Positions 8,022 to 18,029 of a stretch of 64,000 nucleotides of DNA are shown one piece after another. The translations under genes and the position numbers were made by a program. Source of the stretch: Mucilaginibacter celer (GTDB lineage: Bacteria; Bacteroidota; Bacteroidia; Sphingobacteriales; Sphingobacteriaceae); NCBI RefSeq assembly GCF_003576455.2, contig NZ_CP032869.1:1922001-1986000 (forward strand), written 5' to 3'. The notes beneath the pieces were generated by a model that searched no databases, was not told where the DNA came from, and worked only from the letters and a program-made list of their open reading frames with translations. Position 1 is the first letter of the stretch. Each line of letters starts with the position of its first letter.

Positions 8022-8879
8022 ATGAAAACACTGCTTATTGCCACCGATTTTTCAGCCAATGCAAGGCATGCTGCTGAATATGGCTATCATCTGGCTAAAC
8101 AAATCAAAGCCAATATCGTGCTATGTAACGCCGTTATCGTACCAGCCGAAATGCCTCAGTCTGGCATGGTGGTGTGGCCAATGGATGATCTTGAAACATT
8201 GTTGCTTGGCAGTACCCATCAACTGGAAAACCTGAAACTACAATTGGAAAAACCAGTTGAGGGAGGTGGGTTCAAACCCGAGATTTCTATTGTAAATGAG
8301 TCGGGCGTGGTTACCGATATAGTGGAAGGCTTTGTTGAAAATAACCAGATTGATATGGTACTGATGGGAACCCATGGCGCAGGGATGAGCCGCTTTTTAT
8401 TAGGTAACCACAGCAAAAATATGATTGAAGCGACCACCAAACCCCTGATGTTGATTTCGCCGGAAACACGGTTCCGCCCGCTTAAAAAAATAGCATTCGC
8501 TGCAGATTTTGCCCACCCCGGCACCAGTATGGAAAGTTTGTTTAACCTTATTCCGTTTGCTAAAACATTAGGCGCCGAAATTTTACTTACGCACATTCAT
8601 GAGGGAGGGGAAGTAAGTGTAGAAATGCAAAAAACTATTGCCGGTTTCATGACTGAGGTATCCAATAAAGCAAACTATTCTCAAATTTATTATCGAAGCG
8701 TTCAAAATAGCCAGGTTGAGGCAGGTTTGAGCTGGATTTGCGAACATGGAGACGTTGATATGCTGGTAATGGTACACCGGCCGCATAGTTTTATTTACCG
8801 GCTTATTAAAAGTAGTCATAGCGAAAAGATGGCCGGCCGGCTTGATATACCTTTATTGGTATTCCCGGCAGCCCAGTAA
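8022..8879 (+). CDS. Tandem-domain universal stress protein
   Basis: This 285-residue cytoplasmic protein has two USP domains (about 1-147 and 150-285). The first keeps the nucleotide-binding loop GTHGAGMSRFLLGNHS (G-X2-G-X9-G-N/S), so ATP binding is likely. The second starts with KKIAFAADF but has no clear loop. USP proteins support survival during growth arrest and oxygen limitation, with no single known reaction. It is one of three such genes in the window. The FNR-like promoter just upstream and the alcohol dehydrogenase gene 31 nt downstream suggest an operon expressed at low oxygen. Confidence 0.9.
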   Translation: MKTLLIATDFSANARHAAEYGYHLAKQIKANIVLCNAVIVPAEMPQSGMVVWPMDDLETLLLGSTHQLENLKLQLEKPVEGGGFKPEISIVNESGVVTDIVEGFVENNQIDMVLMGTHGAGMSRFLLGNHSKNMIEATTKPLMLISPETRFRPLKKIAFAADFAHPGTSMESLFNLIPFAKTLGAEILLTHIHEGGEVSVEMQKTIAGFMTEVSNKANYSQIYYRSVQNSQVEAGLSWICEHGDVDMLVMVHRPHSFIYRLIKSSHSEKMAGRLDIPLLVFPAAQ

Positions 8880-8910
8880 TTATTTATTCATCTTAATCCA
8901 ATTTAAATAT

Positions 8911-9951
8911 ATGTTGCCTAAAACAATGAAGGCCGCCGTAGTTCATGAGTTTGGACAGCCGCTGCAAATAGAAGAAATGCCGGTAAAAGAGCCGGGCGAA
9001 AACCAGGTATTGGTAAAAGTGATAGCCTGTGGGGTTTGCCACACCGATTTGCATGCCTGTGAGGGCGATTGGCCTGTAAAACCTAAAATGCCGTTAATAC
9101 CCGGGCATGAAGCCATTGGTTATGTGGCCGCTTTGGGTGCCGGCGTTAATAATATTAAGGAGGGCGATATAGTAGGTGTACCATGGTTATACAGTGCCTG
9201 CGGATGCTGCGAGTTTTGTATAACCGGTTGGGAAACCCTTTGCGACAATCAGCGAAATGGAGGCTATAGCGTTGATGGCGGCTTTGCCGAATATGTTGTT
9301 GCTGATGCCCGATACGTGGCCCGTTTCCCGGCTGGCGTTAGTTTTACGCAAATGGCACCTATAATTTGTGCCGGCGTTACGGTATATAAGGGCATTAAAG
9401 AAACAGAGGCCAAACCAGGCGAGTGGATAGCTATTTCAGGGATAGGCGGCTTAGGCCACCTTGCGGTTCAATATGCTAAAGCCATGGGACTGCACGTAGC
9501 CGCCATTGATATAGCCGACGATAAGCTACAACTGGCCCGTGATTTAGGTGCCGAACTAACCGTTAATGCCATGAACCAGGATCCCGGGGAGTTTTTGAAA
9601 AAGGCAACCGGCGGAATGCATGGCGTATTGGTAACCGCGGTATCGTCTGTAGCTTTTAAGCAGGGTATTTTGGCATTGCGTAAAAAGGGAACCATCGCTT
9701 TAAATGGCTTGCCTAAAGGCGATTTAGGTTTGCCCATCTTTCAATCGGTACTCAACCGTTATACAGTCCGCGGCTCGATAGTGGGTACCAGGAAAGATAT
9801 GCAGGAAGCAATTGAATTTGCACTGGATGGTAAAGTTAAGGCAACTGTGCAAACAGCCGCTTTAGAAAATATTAATAACGTGCTTGACAGAATGAAAGTC
9901 GGAAAGATTGAAGGAAGGATAGTGTTGGATATAGCCAAAACCAAAGCATAA
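8911..9951 (+). CDS. adhP: Zinc-dependent alcohol dehydrogenase (AdhP type)
   Basis: This 346-residue medium-chain dehydrogenase probably interconverts ethanol or other primary alcohols and aldehydes with NAD. Catalytic zinc ligands are in GVCHTDLH and GHEAIG. The structural zinc is held by the four cysteines of SACGCCEFCITGWETLC. The Rossmann motif is GIGGLGHLAVQYAK, followed by an acidic residue that favours NAD over NADP. The frame is open from 8842, but MLPKTMKAAVVHEFG at 8911 matches the family start and avoids overlap with the USP gene. It lies 31 nt after the USP gene, probably in the same transcript, and would regenerate NAD during fermentation. Confidence 0.93.
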   Translation: MLPKTMKAAVVHEFGQPLQIEEMPVKEPGENQVLVKVIACGVCHTDLHACEGDWPVKPKMPLIPGHEAIGYVAALGAGVNNIKEGDIVGVPWLYSACGCCEFCITGWETLCDNQRNGGYSVDGGFAEYVVADARYVARFPAGVSFTQMAPIICAGVTVYKGIKETEAKPGEWIAISGIGGLGHLAVQYAKAMGLHVAAIDIADDKLQLARDLGAELTVNAMNQDPGEFLKKATGGMHGVLVTAVSSVAFKQGILALRKKGTIALNGLPKGDLGLPIFQSVLNRYTVRGSIVGTRKDMQEAIEFALDGKVKATVQTAALENINNVLDRMKVGKIEGRIVLDIAKTKA

Positions 9952-10039
9952 GCCAGGCATTCGTTAGTAAATAATGTATAGGAGGTGGATAACCTTAGCC
10001 CATCTCTTTACATTAATTAGTTTAACGATATATTTTGAG

Positions 10040-11542
10040 TCAGTCGATTAAATGTTTTTTTAGTTTTACTATCAAATCGTCGGGGTTAAAAGGTTTAACA
10101 ATACAATCCTGCATGCCGGCTTCTAACACCTTTTCGCGTACATCGCTTGTTGCAGATGCAGTTAGGGCAATCATCGGCGTGTTGTTATTGAAAGTTCTTA
10201 TTTTTACTGCAGCCGTGTAGCCGTCCATTACGGGCATTTGTAAATCCATCAAAACAAGGTCGTAGGGCGTGTTTTGCATCATCGATACCGCTATTTCACC
10301 GTTATCAGCTACGTCAACTTTGGCATCCCAACTTTCCAGTAACTGGGTAGCATACAAAACGTTAAATAAAGTATCTTCAACAAGCAATAATCGTTTGTTT
10401 TTTAATGTGAAGCCTGCTATATCGTTCTGTAATGCATTGATGGTTTTATCGTCAACTATAGGAAAATCCAGCACAAAATGAAATTTTGAGCCTTTGCCAA
10501 GTTCTGATTCCACCGTGATATCGCTTCCATAGAGTTTTAAAATACGACGGGTAATAGCCAACCCCAAACCTGTACCGCCGTATTGTCGGGTAATGGAAGT
10601 TGACGCCTGCAAAAAAGGGACAAAAATGTTTTCGAGGTTCTCTTTCGCAATGCCAACACCTGTGTCATGTACCGAAAAGTGAAGGGATGCCCGGTCGGTT
10701 TTTAACTTTTGAAGATCGATACGGATAGAGATGAAACCCTTCTGTGTAAACTTTACCGCGTTCGAGATCAGGTTGTTTAAAACCTGCCCAAGGCGCAATG
10801 AATCGCCCAGAAAATAATCAGGCAGCCTGTTGTCTAAAACAAGCGACATCCGGTTTTCTCGTTCGTTTGCGCTGTTTGAATTAGCGGCTACAATATCCTT
10901 GATCAGTTTTTTTACATTGAATGGAGCGTTATCAAGATCGAGTTTGCCCGCTTCTATTTTATTGAAATCAAGAATATCGTTAATCAACACCAGCAGATTG
11001 TCTGATGATGTTTTTAACGTGCGGAGATTGTCTTCCTGGTCGGCGCGCGGGTTGTTTTTTAGTAGCAGGTGTCCCATGCCAATCACAGCATTCAAAGGAG
11101 TGCGAATTTCATGGCTGATGATAGAAAGAAAATCAGATTTAGCGATATTGGCTTTCTCGGCTTCTTCTTTCGCGAAAATCAGTTCTGATTCAACTTCCTT
11201 CCGGCGGCGTATTTCATTGTTTAAAAGGTCAACTATTTCAAGCAGGTCGCCGTATTCACCGTCTACAGCACCGGTATTATCAAACTTAATATTGTTAAGG
11301 GTTTCTTTTAGTTTTTTAACAGATAGATTACGGTATTCAATCTCATCTTGAAGCTTTTGATTGATATCGGCAAATTCCTGCTGGCTTACCGTAAAGGCAT
11401 GGTCTGATAATTCCTTGTCCCTGTCAAAAGCTATATAGGAATCATTAACTGCGTCGATAAGCCTAACAAAAGATTCGTTCGACGAAAAATCGTCATTATA
11501 GTATTTTTTTAATTGCCTGGCTAAAAGTTTATGATAAGACAT
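10040..11542 (-). CDS. Hybrid histidine kinase without a recognisable sensor domain
   Basis: This 500-residue soluble protein has a helical N-terminus at about 1-125, with no PAS or membrane segment seen. It continues with DHp ([14 protein letters not shown]), HATPase (DTGVGI, GTGLGL) and a C-terminal receiver ([25 protein letters not shown]). [10 protein letters not shown] at 11542 is the more natural start. A TTG 18 bases upstream is the alternative. The gene overlaps the end of the FIST gene by 14 nt, so the FIST protein may supply the missing sensor. This resembles other FIST-kinase pairs, and direct contact is inference. Confidence 0.88.
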   Translation of the reverse strand: MSYHKLLARQLKKYYNDDFSSNESFVRLIDAVNDSYIAFDRDKELSDHAFTVSQQEFADINQKLQDEIEYRNLSVKKLKETLNNIKFDNTGAVDGEYGDLLEIVDLLNNEIRRRKEVESELIFAKEEAEKANIAKSDFLSIISHEIRTPLNAVIGMGHLLLKNNPRADQEDNLRTLKTSSDNLLVLINDILDFNKIEAGKLDLDNAPFNVKKLIKDIVAANSNSANERENRMSLVLDNRLPDYFLGDSLRLGQVLNNLISNAVKFTQKGFISIRIDLQKLKTDRASLHFSVHDTGVGIAKENLENIFVPFLQASTSITRQYGGTGLGLAITRRILKLYGSDITVESELGKGSKFHFVLDFPIVDDKTINALQNDIAGFTLKNKRLLLVEDTLFNVLYATQLLESWDAKVDVADNGEIAVSMMQNTPYDLVLMDLQMPVMDGYTAAVKIRTFNNNTPMIALTASATSDVREKVLEAGMQDCIVKPFNPDDLIVKLKKHLID

Positions 11543-12689
11543 CCTGATCAATTTCTTCAATAAAGGTAGTTATTGTCATGGTTTGATTATGCAGTTCACA
11601 ACGGCTATTTTCATGCACAGGCGATATTTCTCCGTACGAATAGAAGCCGGTTAATATAGTTTTATCGCCAAAAATTTCCTTTACAGCTTCGGTCTCCTCA
11701 TCTATACGGTTACCTAATATAAGCTTGCGGCCCACGCAGCTTATCAACAGGGCGAGTTTGGGTTTTTGAAGGGCGAATTTGGTGAGCGATTTATTCGCGG
11801 CGCAGGTTGCCGCGTCGATTATTTTATCAAAATTAGCCTTCATAAACCTGATATACGCTCCTTCAGGAATATCGCCGGCAAAAATCATGCTTTGCTCATC
11901 ATTGTCAATCGACAAAATTGTACGTACTACCGAATCGGAATTGTGGGGCGGTCGCACATATAGGGGAAACAATAAGGCAGATCCTGGCAGCTCATCTGCA
12001 TACCGGCCAAGATATTGTTTATAAAGTTCGAGGGCACTTTTGTTATCAATTTCAAACAGGCGGTTTGATACCGATCGCGTTACCTGCTTTTCGGGGCCAA
12101 ATATATCCCATCCCCCCATGGAACCATGCCCAATTTGTAAATAACGGCCATAAAAACCTATCGCAGCTATGGTGCCGTGTTGAGGTGGGGTATTACAGCC
12201 AACTGTAGTGCTGATAAATTTATCGCCATCACCGGCCAGGCCGCCGGTAATAGGGATATTTCTTTTATTCTCCTGTTCAAGCCCCCTAACCAGTTCGCTG
12301 CCATTAACCAGACTGCCGTCTGATATGATGAGCATATTACTAAGCTGGTCTGAATTTAAGTCACCAAACAGGGCCCTGCCGGCTTCGTAGCTATTGGGAT
12401 GATCGGCAATGTTTATGCTCACCGTTTTAATGCCCGTTTGCTCAAACATCATTATCGAAACCGATACGGTGTCATCTAAAACGGTATCTTCATATATTTC
12501 TCCGGCTGTTGAGCAAAGTACGATGTCGCTATTCGGAAATTCGGCTGAGAGCTGCCCGTAAATATCGTCTGATATCAGGAGCCGCTTGTTGCCAAAAGCA
12601 AGGATAAGCGCTTTCGCATCCTGCGGGATACGGTCGCCGTTTTCTAAAATGAAACGGCCCCCGCTGTATAATTTCTGTGCTACTTTCAT
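11529..12689 (-). CDS. FIST domain signal-sensing protein
   Basis: This 386-residue soluble protein has FIST_N (about 25-215, with CSTAGEIY and ITGGLAGDG) and FIST_C (about 220-375, with [11 protein letters not shown]). FIST modules are predicted small-ligand sensors, probably for amino acids or related metabolites, and they usually pair with kinases or chemoreceptors. Here the gene sits between two hybrid kinase genes on the same strand, 11 nt after the large one and overlapping the smaller one. This suggests a three-protein sensing complex or phosphorelay. Confidence 0.92.
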   Translation of the reverse strand: MKVAQKLYSGGRFILENGDRIPQDAKALILAFGNKRLLISDDIYGQLSAEFPNSDIVLCSTAGEIYEDTVLDDTVSVSIMMFEQTGIKTVSINIADHPNSYEAGRALFGDLNSDQLSNMLIISDGSLVNGSELVRGLEQENKRNIPITGGLAGDGDKFISTTVGCNTPPQHGTIAAIGFYGRYLQIGHGSMGGWDIFGPEKQVTRSVSNRLFEIDNKSALELYKQYLGRYADELPGSALLFPLYVRPPHNSDSVVRTILSIDNDEQSMIFAGDIPEGAYIRFMKANFDKIIDAATCAANKSLTKFALQKPKLALLISCVGRKLILGNRIDEETEAVKEIFGDKTILTGFYSYGEISPVHENSRCELHNQTMTITTFIEEIDQDVLS

Positions 12690-12700
12690 AAATTGTATTA

Positions 12701-15700
12701 TTAGGCCGGGTACTCATTCCTTATTTTTGCAATCACTTTTTCAACGGTGGCATGCAGCAATTGTATGTTATGGGCTAAAATGACTTTATCAGTTTCATTA
12801 GCTTCGCTGCTTTCAATATCCCTTATGGTTTGCTTAATTGAGTTTATCTTTAAATTATCGATGCTTGGCTTCATTTTATGTGCCATAAGCCGTACAACTC
12901 CCAAGTCGCCTTTATTATAGGCGCTTTGCATGTCGCTTATCATGGCTGGGGTTTGCTCGCAAAAAATATTTACCATTTTTTGCACAAATGCCTCATTATC
13001 TTTACTAATAGCTTTAAGTAAAGACAGATCATACATCGGACTATCGCTGCTCATATCGATATTTAGTTTAGGGCTTGTTAGCGAACGGGGCTGGAGCCAA
13101 AGGTCAAGAACCTTTAAAAACTCGGCCTCATTTATTGGTTTGGTAATATAATCATTCATCCCGGCAGCAAGGCATTTTTCCCGTTCTCCTTTTATAGCCT
13201 CGGCCGTAAGCGCTATGATCGGGCTTTTATTGCCGGTTCCCCTAATCATTTTAGCCGTTTCAAGGCCGTTTATCCCCGGCATCTGGATATCCATCAGTAT
13301 AGCGTCGAAATTTTGTTTCTTAATAAGTTCCAGCGCGTTAACTCCGCTTATCGACTCGGTTACCGATGCTCCATAATTTTGCAGTATCACCAGGGCCACA
13401 AGGCGGTTAAGTTCATTATCGTCGGTTACAAGTACGTTTTTACCCCGCAAAAAATCCACATTATGATATGGCTCAGGTTTACTGGGCAAATCGGCAGTGC
13501 TACCTTTTTTAAATTCGATGGTGAGCGTTATTTTTGTACCCTCATGCTTTCTGCTTTCGGCAAAAATCTGGCCGCCCATCAACTCAACAAGATCCTTGCA
13601 GATACTCATTCCCAAGCCGGTGCCTCCGTACTTTCTGCTTACCGATTTTGTTTCCTGGCTGTACTTATCAAAAAGATGTTTTAAAAACGTTTCATCCATG
13701 CCTATACCTGTATCTTTAACTTCTATTTGTAAAAGCTGTGAATGCAGGGTGTCGCTGATTAGCTTGAATGTCAAATCAATTGTGCCCATTTCTGTGAATT
13801 TAACCGAATTATTTACCAGGTTTAACAGGATCTGATTGAGGCGGTATGGATCGCCGATCAGGATAGGAGATATTTTGTCGTCAAAATAGGAATTTATGAG
13901 CCGTAATCCTTTTTCTTCGGCTTTGTGCGATAACACCTGGATCACCCTTGCTGCCGATTTTCGGGGTTCGAAGCCAATGTTTTCGATATTTAGTTTTCCG
14001 GCTTCAATTTTTGAAAGATCGAGTATGTCGTTGATAATTATCAACAAACTTTCGGATGCAGAATTAATAACATCAAGATAAAATTGCTGCTGCGGTGAAA
14101 GTGCAGTTTTCGAAAGCTGGTTGCTCATCCCCATAATAGCGTTCATGGGCGTGCGAATCTCGTGGCTCATATTAGCCAAAAAGTTTTCCTGCACACGTGC
14201 CAGGTGTTCGGCGTGCTTTTTGGCGTCGATAAGTTCCTCTTCCTGTCTTTTTTGCTCGGTGATATCAAGGTGGATTCCGATTGATCCCATTTGCTCACCT
14301 TTGTTGTTATAACGCGGTGCACCGCTTATTAGCCACCATTTTTCGTTACCTTGTTTGTTATTCAACTTTACCTGGTACGCATCAGATACGCCTTTTTTGC
14401 GTAGTTCGTTTTTTTCGTGAAAAATGTTTTTGGTTTCCTCGCTGGCCAGCAATGTTGCGGCGTTTTTTCCTAACAGTTCATTTAAAGCGTAGCCGCTCAT
14501 TAAGCAAAATGTATTGTTAGCAAACGTTATATTTTCATACATATCAACCTCTACCAGCCCAAGATTCATATTATCGATGATTCCCCGGTATTTTTCCTCT
14601 TCATTTTTTAAAGCTTCTTCAACGTTTTTACGTTCGGTAATGTCGTTCATAAAACCGGTAAAAACTTTGGAGCCGTTTGGCGAAAGATAAGAAAACGAAG
14701 AGTATACAGAATGCCATTTTGGGGGCTGGCCGGGTATCAATAAAACCGACTCATCATAAAAAGGTTCAAGCGTTTTTTTGCAGTGCTCGTTTTTTTTGAT
14801 GATCCTGTCCCTGTCTGCCGGGCCGATATAATTCAGGTAGTTTGAAAAATCGTCCGGTTTTATCCCAAAAATACGTTCAATTGCCGGGCTGATGTAGCGC
14901 AGGCCTTCGGTACCGTCCCGTCTGAACTCATATTCATATATCACGCCCGGGATGTTCTCGGATAATGCCTTAAACTGCATGGCGCGGTTTTCCAGTTCAA
15001 TTTCGGTTTGTTTAATTTTTGAAATATCGGTATGGGTGCCCGTTATTCGTACAGGCATATTACAGTTGTTATATTCAATAACAACGCCCCGGTCAAGTAT
15101 CCATCTTGTGCCGCCATTACTGTCAATTACCTTGTATTCGAGGCTGTGCGAATCTATTTCGCCTTTTTTGTACTTTAAATAAGTTGATTTCAGTAATTGC
15201 TGATCTTTAATATCGGCAAGCTCCCACCAAAATGAGTTTTGATCGTTTTTAAAATGCTTACGGTAATTTAATTGGTGGTTTGTTTTCGAAAATATGGTTT
15301 CGCCCGTTATTAAATTATGCTCCCAAACATTATCACCTATTTTTTCGAGCGCGAGCCTGAACCGGGCTTCCGATTCTTTAATATGTTCCGATGCTTTTTT
15401 CTCATTGGTAACATCCTCTTCCAAGGCAAAAAAACCGCTTAACTCTCCATTGGAATTTAGTATGGGTTGGCCCTGTATACGCAGCCAGTATTTTCTTCCG
15501 CTTTTTGAATAGTTTATAATCTCTGCGGCAAAGGGTTGCCCTTGCGCTATTTGGTTCCGGAGGTAATTAACAGTTTCTTTATCAGTTTGCGGGCCCTGCA
15601 ATAGGTGGCCGGGTTTTTTATTAACTACTTCGCTAAGGGTATACCCGGTTATCTTGGTAAAGCCTTTATTAACCCAGGTTACATGGCCATGTTTATCAGT

Positions 15701-16183
15701 GAGGATAACAGCGTTTATATTTTCTTCAGCAATTTTTGATAATACTTCAAGTTTTTCTTCTCTCGCCTTTTCAACGCTTATATCTTCAATAACTGCAAAG
15801 TATCTTAACGCTTTAGTTTCATCCGCAGGGTACGATTGTCCTTTTACCCTTGCCCAAAACCATGAGCCATCTTTGCGGTAATGTATCAGCTGCTCATTAA
15901 ACGATGTTTGCGTGCCGATTGCTTCTTCGATACGTGCTATAGTTTCAGGCCGGGTAAGCGGCCCTTTGCAAAAATCAAACGTGTAATTCCCTATAAGTTC
16001 ATGGGCATCATAACCCATCATCTTACAAAAGCTATTGTTAACCCAGCTAATTTTACCTGTATTATCATTAAATACCACCCCATTTTCATTGGCTACGGCA
16101 ACAATTGCAAGCTGTTGCAGTTCATCCTGACTAAAGCCGCCGGAAGAAAAAAAGGGAGAAATAGAAACACTTGTCTGATCCAT
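12701..16183 (-). CDS. Large multi-PAS hybrid histidine kinase with receiver and HPt
   Basis: This 1160-residue protein has no membrane helices. Five PAS/PAC repeats span about residues 20-660. They are followed by a DHp domain with MSHEIRTPMNAIMGM, HATPase (DTGIGM, GTGLGM), a receiver (VTDDNELNR, DAILMDIQMPGING, TKPI) and a C-terminal HPt domain (LMAHKMKPSIDNL). All phosphorelay parts (H, D, H) are present, ready to pass phosphate to a separate regulator such as the NtrC-type protein encoded just upstream. It heads an operon with the FIST and second hybrid kinase genes. GGAA-TTCC repeats lie about 140-170 bp upstream of its start. Confidence 0.93.
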   Translation of the reverse strand: MDQTSVSISPFFSSGGFSQDELQQLAIVAVANENGVVFNDNTGKISWVNNSFCKMMGYDAHELIGNYTFDFCKGPLTRPETIARIEEAIGTQTSFNEQLIHYRKDGSWFWARVKGQSYPADETKALRYFAVIEDISVEKAREEKLEVLSKIAEENINAVILTDKHGHVTWVNKGFTKITGYTLSEVVNKKPGHLLQGPQTDKETVNYLRNQIAQGQPFAAEIINYSKSGRKYWLRIQGQPILNSNGELSGFFALEEDVTNEKKASEHIKESEARFRLALEKIGDNVWEHNLITGETIFSKTNHQLNYRKHFKNDQNSFWWELADIKDQQLLKSTYLKYKKGEIDSHSLEYKVIDSNGGTRWILDRGVVIEYNNCNMPVRITGTHTDISKIKQTEIELENRAMQFKALSENIPGVIYEYEFRRDGTEGLRYISPAIERIFGIKPDDFSNYLNYIGPADRDRIIKKNEHCKKTLEPFYDESVLLIPGQPPKWHSVYSSFSYLSPNGSKVFTGFMNDITERKNVEEALKNEEEKYRGIIDNMNLGLVEVDMYENITFANNTFCLMSGYALNELLGKNAATLLASEETKNIFHEKNELRKKGVSDAYQVKLNNKQGNEKWWLISGAPRYNNKGEQMGSIGIHLDITEQKRQEEELIDAKKHAEHLARVQENFLANMSHEIRTPMNAIMGMSNQLSKTALSPQQQFYLDVINSASESLLIIINDILDLSKIEAGKLNIENIGFEPRKSAARVIQVLSHKAEEKGLRLINSYFDDKISPILIGDPYRLNQILLNLVNNSVKFTEMGTIDLTFKLISDTLHSQLLQIEVKDTGIGMDETFLKHLFDKYSQETKSVSRKYGGTGLGMSICKDLVELMGGQIFAESRKHEGTKITLTIEFKKGSTADLPSKPEPYHNVDFLRGKNVLVTDDNELNRLVALVILQNYGASVTESISGVNALELIKKQNFDAILMDIQMPGINGLETAKMIRGTGNKSPIIALTAEAIKGEREKCLAAGMNDYITKPINEAEFLKVLDLWLQPRSLTSPKLNIDMSSDSPMYDLSLLKAISKDNEAFVQKMVNIFCEQTPAMISDMQSAYNKGDLGVVRLMAHKMKPSIDNLKINSIKQTIRDIESSEANETDKVILAHNIQLLHATVEKVIAKIRNEYPA

Positions 16184-16247
16184 TTTTACAGCTGTTTAAA
16201 ACCGCTGCGCCTACGGTAATTATGCAATAAGCGCGTTTGCCTATTTA

Positions 16248-16263
16248 CCGTAAAAGTGTACCA
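16248..16263 (-). promoter_or_regulatory. -24-like promoter element upstream of the large hybrid kinase
   Basis: On the minus strand the sequence reads TTTGGTACACTTTTACGG. The TTGGTAC part resembles a sigma-54 -24 element and matches the element before the tolC-like gene. The -12 part is poor, so the promoter call is weak. Confidence 0.3.
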
Positions 16264-16323
16264 AATGCTTGCGTTTAGCCTAAATCATTAATAATGAGTA
16301 TTTTAATTGAGATTTAACTGGAT

Positions 16324-16351
16324 GGAATTTCCGCTTTTTGGAATTTTTTCC
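16324..16351 (-). promoter_or_regulatory. GGAA-TTCC inverted repeats (candidate activator sites)
   Basis: Two adjacent palindromes, GGAATTTCC (16324-16332) and GGAATTTTTTCC (16340-16351), lie 140-170 bp upstream of the large kinase start. A third half-site is at 16359. On the minus strand the block CGGAAAAAATTCCAAAAA resembles the repeat before the LruC gene. Confidence 0.45.
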
Positions 16352-16362
16352 GGGTAATGGAA

Positions 16363-17709
16363 TTATTTCAATTCACCATCCTGTATCATTTTGTATATGG
16401 TGCTTTTGCCTATATCAAGCATCCGGGCGGTGGCTATAACATCGTCGTTATTTTTCTTGAGGTACATTTTAATGATTTCTACTGTGTACTCCCTGAGTGT
16501 TTTTTGACCAAATAAAAAAGGTTCGTCCTTCCTGGTCGAATTAAAGGTTATGTCTGCGGCCTTTATTTCATTGTTATCGCACATTACCGCGGCCAGGTCT
16601 ATTATCGCCTTTAACTCGCGTACATTGCCCGGAAATTGGTAATGTAACAGTTTGCTCTTTGCATCCGATGCAATTGTTACGGCCCCGAGTTTGTTTTGTT
16701 TGGCAAAGTCATCGGCAAAATGGCGGGCAAGAATCAGTATATCATTCCCGCGTTCTCTAAGCGGCGGTAAATCAATAGGCAGGCCTATAACCCGATAGTA
16801 AAGGTCTTCTCTAAAGTTGCCCTTTTTAACTTCGTCGGCAAGGTTTTTATGTGTTGCTACTATAACCCTGATGTCTAATTTTATTTTTTCGTTTCCGCCT
16901 ATGCGCACCACCTCGCGTTCCTGTAACACACGTAAAATTTTACTTTGAACGCTCAGTTCCAGTTCGGCTATTTCATCTAAAAAAATGGTGCCGCCGTTGG
17001 CGTCTTCAAACTTTCCGGCTTTACGTGCTACAGCGCCGGTAAACGCGCCTTTCTCGTACCCAAAAAGTTCGCTCTCAATTAACTCACGCGGAATGGCTGC
17101 CATATTTACCGGCACAAAAGCTTTCTTTTTTCTTTCGCTGGCGTAATGGATGCCTTTTGCCACAACCTCCTTACCGGTGCCGGTTTCGCCCGTTATGGAA
17201 ACGTTTATATTGGTTTTGGAAGCTTTTTCCATCATCGAGAATATTTTTTTCAATGATTCGCTTTGGCCAAGTATGGTTTTCTCGAACGAAAATTTCTGGC
17301 CAAGCTCTTCCCGTAGTGTTTCCACTTCTTTTTTAAGGCTTTGGTTTTCGCGGATCCTTACAATGCTGTTCCATAAAAGATCTTTCGTCGAGTCGTCTTT
17401 AACAAGATAATCGGTAACGCCCATTTTAAGCAGGTTTACCGCTACGGCTATTTTTTCCTGCGAACTGATCATGATGATAGGTACAGTAGAGTTTACTTCC
17501 CTGATTTTTTGAAATAACTTATCGCCGAGCATATCCGGCAACGAAAAATCAAGTGTAATCAAATCTGGCTGCTGGTAAAGGTTATTTAGCAGGTCTTTAG
17601 CGGTTTCAAATCGCGTTACCTTATAATCGGGGTTTAAACTTATATGGTACTGAAGAATTTCGCCATACCAGCGGTCATCCTCAACTATAAAAATATTGTA
17701 AGCGCTCAT
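16363..17709 (-). CDS. NtrC-family sigma-54-dependent response regulator
   Basis: This 448-residue protein has a receiver at about 4-118 (EDDRWYG, phosphoacceptor in [10 protein letters not shown], with TDYLVKD in place of the usual KP loop). An AAA+ domain spans about 145-375 with Walker A GETGTGKE, the sigma-54 contact loop GAFTGA and Walker [10 protein letters not shown] Fis-type helix-turn-helix closes the protein ([16 protein letters not shown]). It should bind upstream sites and open sigma-54 promoters. It is monocistronic, and its own upstream region carries ATTCCTGATTTTA, also found before the exopolysaccharide glycosyltransferase gene. The large hybrid kinase is the nearest possible phosphate donor. 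Confidence 0.93.
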   Translation of the reverse strand: MSAYNIFIVEDDRWYGEILQYHISLNPDYKVTRFETAKDLLNNLYQQPDLITLDFSLPDMLGDKLFQKIREVNSTVPIIMISSQEKIAVAVNLLKMGVTDYLVKDDSTKDLLWNSIVRIRENQSLKKEVETLREELGQKFSFEKTILGQSESLKKIFSMMEKASKTNINVSITGETGTGKEVVAKGIHYASERKKKAFVPVNMAAIPRELIESELFGYEKGAFTGAVARKAGKFEDANGGTIFLDEIAELELSVQSKILRVLQEREVVRIGGNEKIKLDIRVIVATHKNLADEVKKGNFREDLYYRVIGLPIDLPPLRERGNDILILARHFADDFAKQNKLGAVTIASDAKSKLLHYQFPGNVRELKAIIDLAAVMCDNNEIKAADITFNSTRKDEPFLFGQKTLREYTVEIIKMYLKKNNDDVIATARMLDIGKSTIYKMIQDGELK

Positions 17710-18029
17710 GTAATTAGGTTACCAGGTATATGCTTAAGCGATAATACGCAAATCCGGAATAAAAGTTACCGGTTAATATTCCTGATTTTATGTTGAAACA
17801 TAAATATCTTTTTCCTTAAGCATTGCTATTATCTTATTAAATATAATATGCTATAAAGTTGATAACTTTTTAAATACTAAATACCGTATAAACACCTATT
17901 GGAGAAACGATTTTTTTTTCTAAAATTTATAGGGTAGTACACCTTATAACTCCTTTCAGTTGTATTTATGTATTATATAAAGAGAATAATTCATAAGCAA
18001 TAATTCTCTACTCCTAATTATAATTTGCT
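17710..18029. other. AT-rich divergent intergenic region
   Basis: No gene is seen in these 320 bases between the divergent NtrC-type regulator and the large PAS kinase. The regulator side holds CCGGAAT (17754-17760) and ATTCCTGATTTTA (17778-17790). The kinase side holds CATTGCTATTATC near 17831, a looser relative of the TATTGCTAAAATC block found before other genes. Confidence 0.4.
17754..17790 (-). promoter_or_regulatory. GGAAT/ATTCC site upstream of the NtrC-type regulator
   Basis: Two half-sites, CCGGAAT and ATTCCTGATTTTA, lie 45-80 bp upstream of the regulator start. The second 13-mer is identical to bases 25915-25927 before the glycosyltransferase operon. This suggests shared control or autoregulation. 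Confidence 0.4.

Noticed and set aside
8842..8910. Upstream start for the alcohol dehydrogenase
   Set aside because: It would run through the end of the USP gene and add a non-family hydrophobic stretch; the ATG at 8911 matches the family.
10830..11351. 173-codon open frame antisense to the hybrid kinase
   Set aside because: The same shadow pattern, Ser/Leu/Arg-rich, opposite conserved DHp and HATPase motifs.
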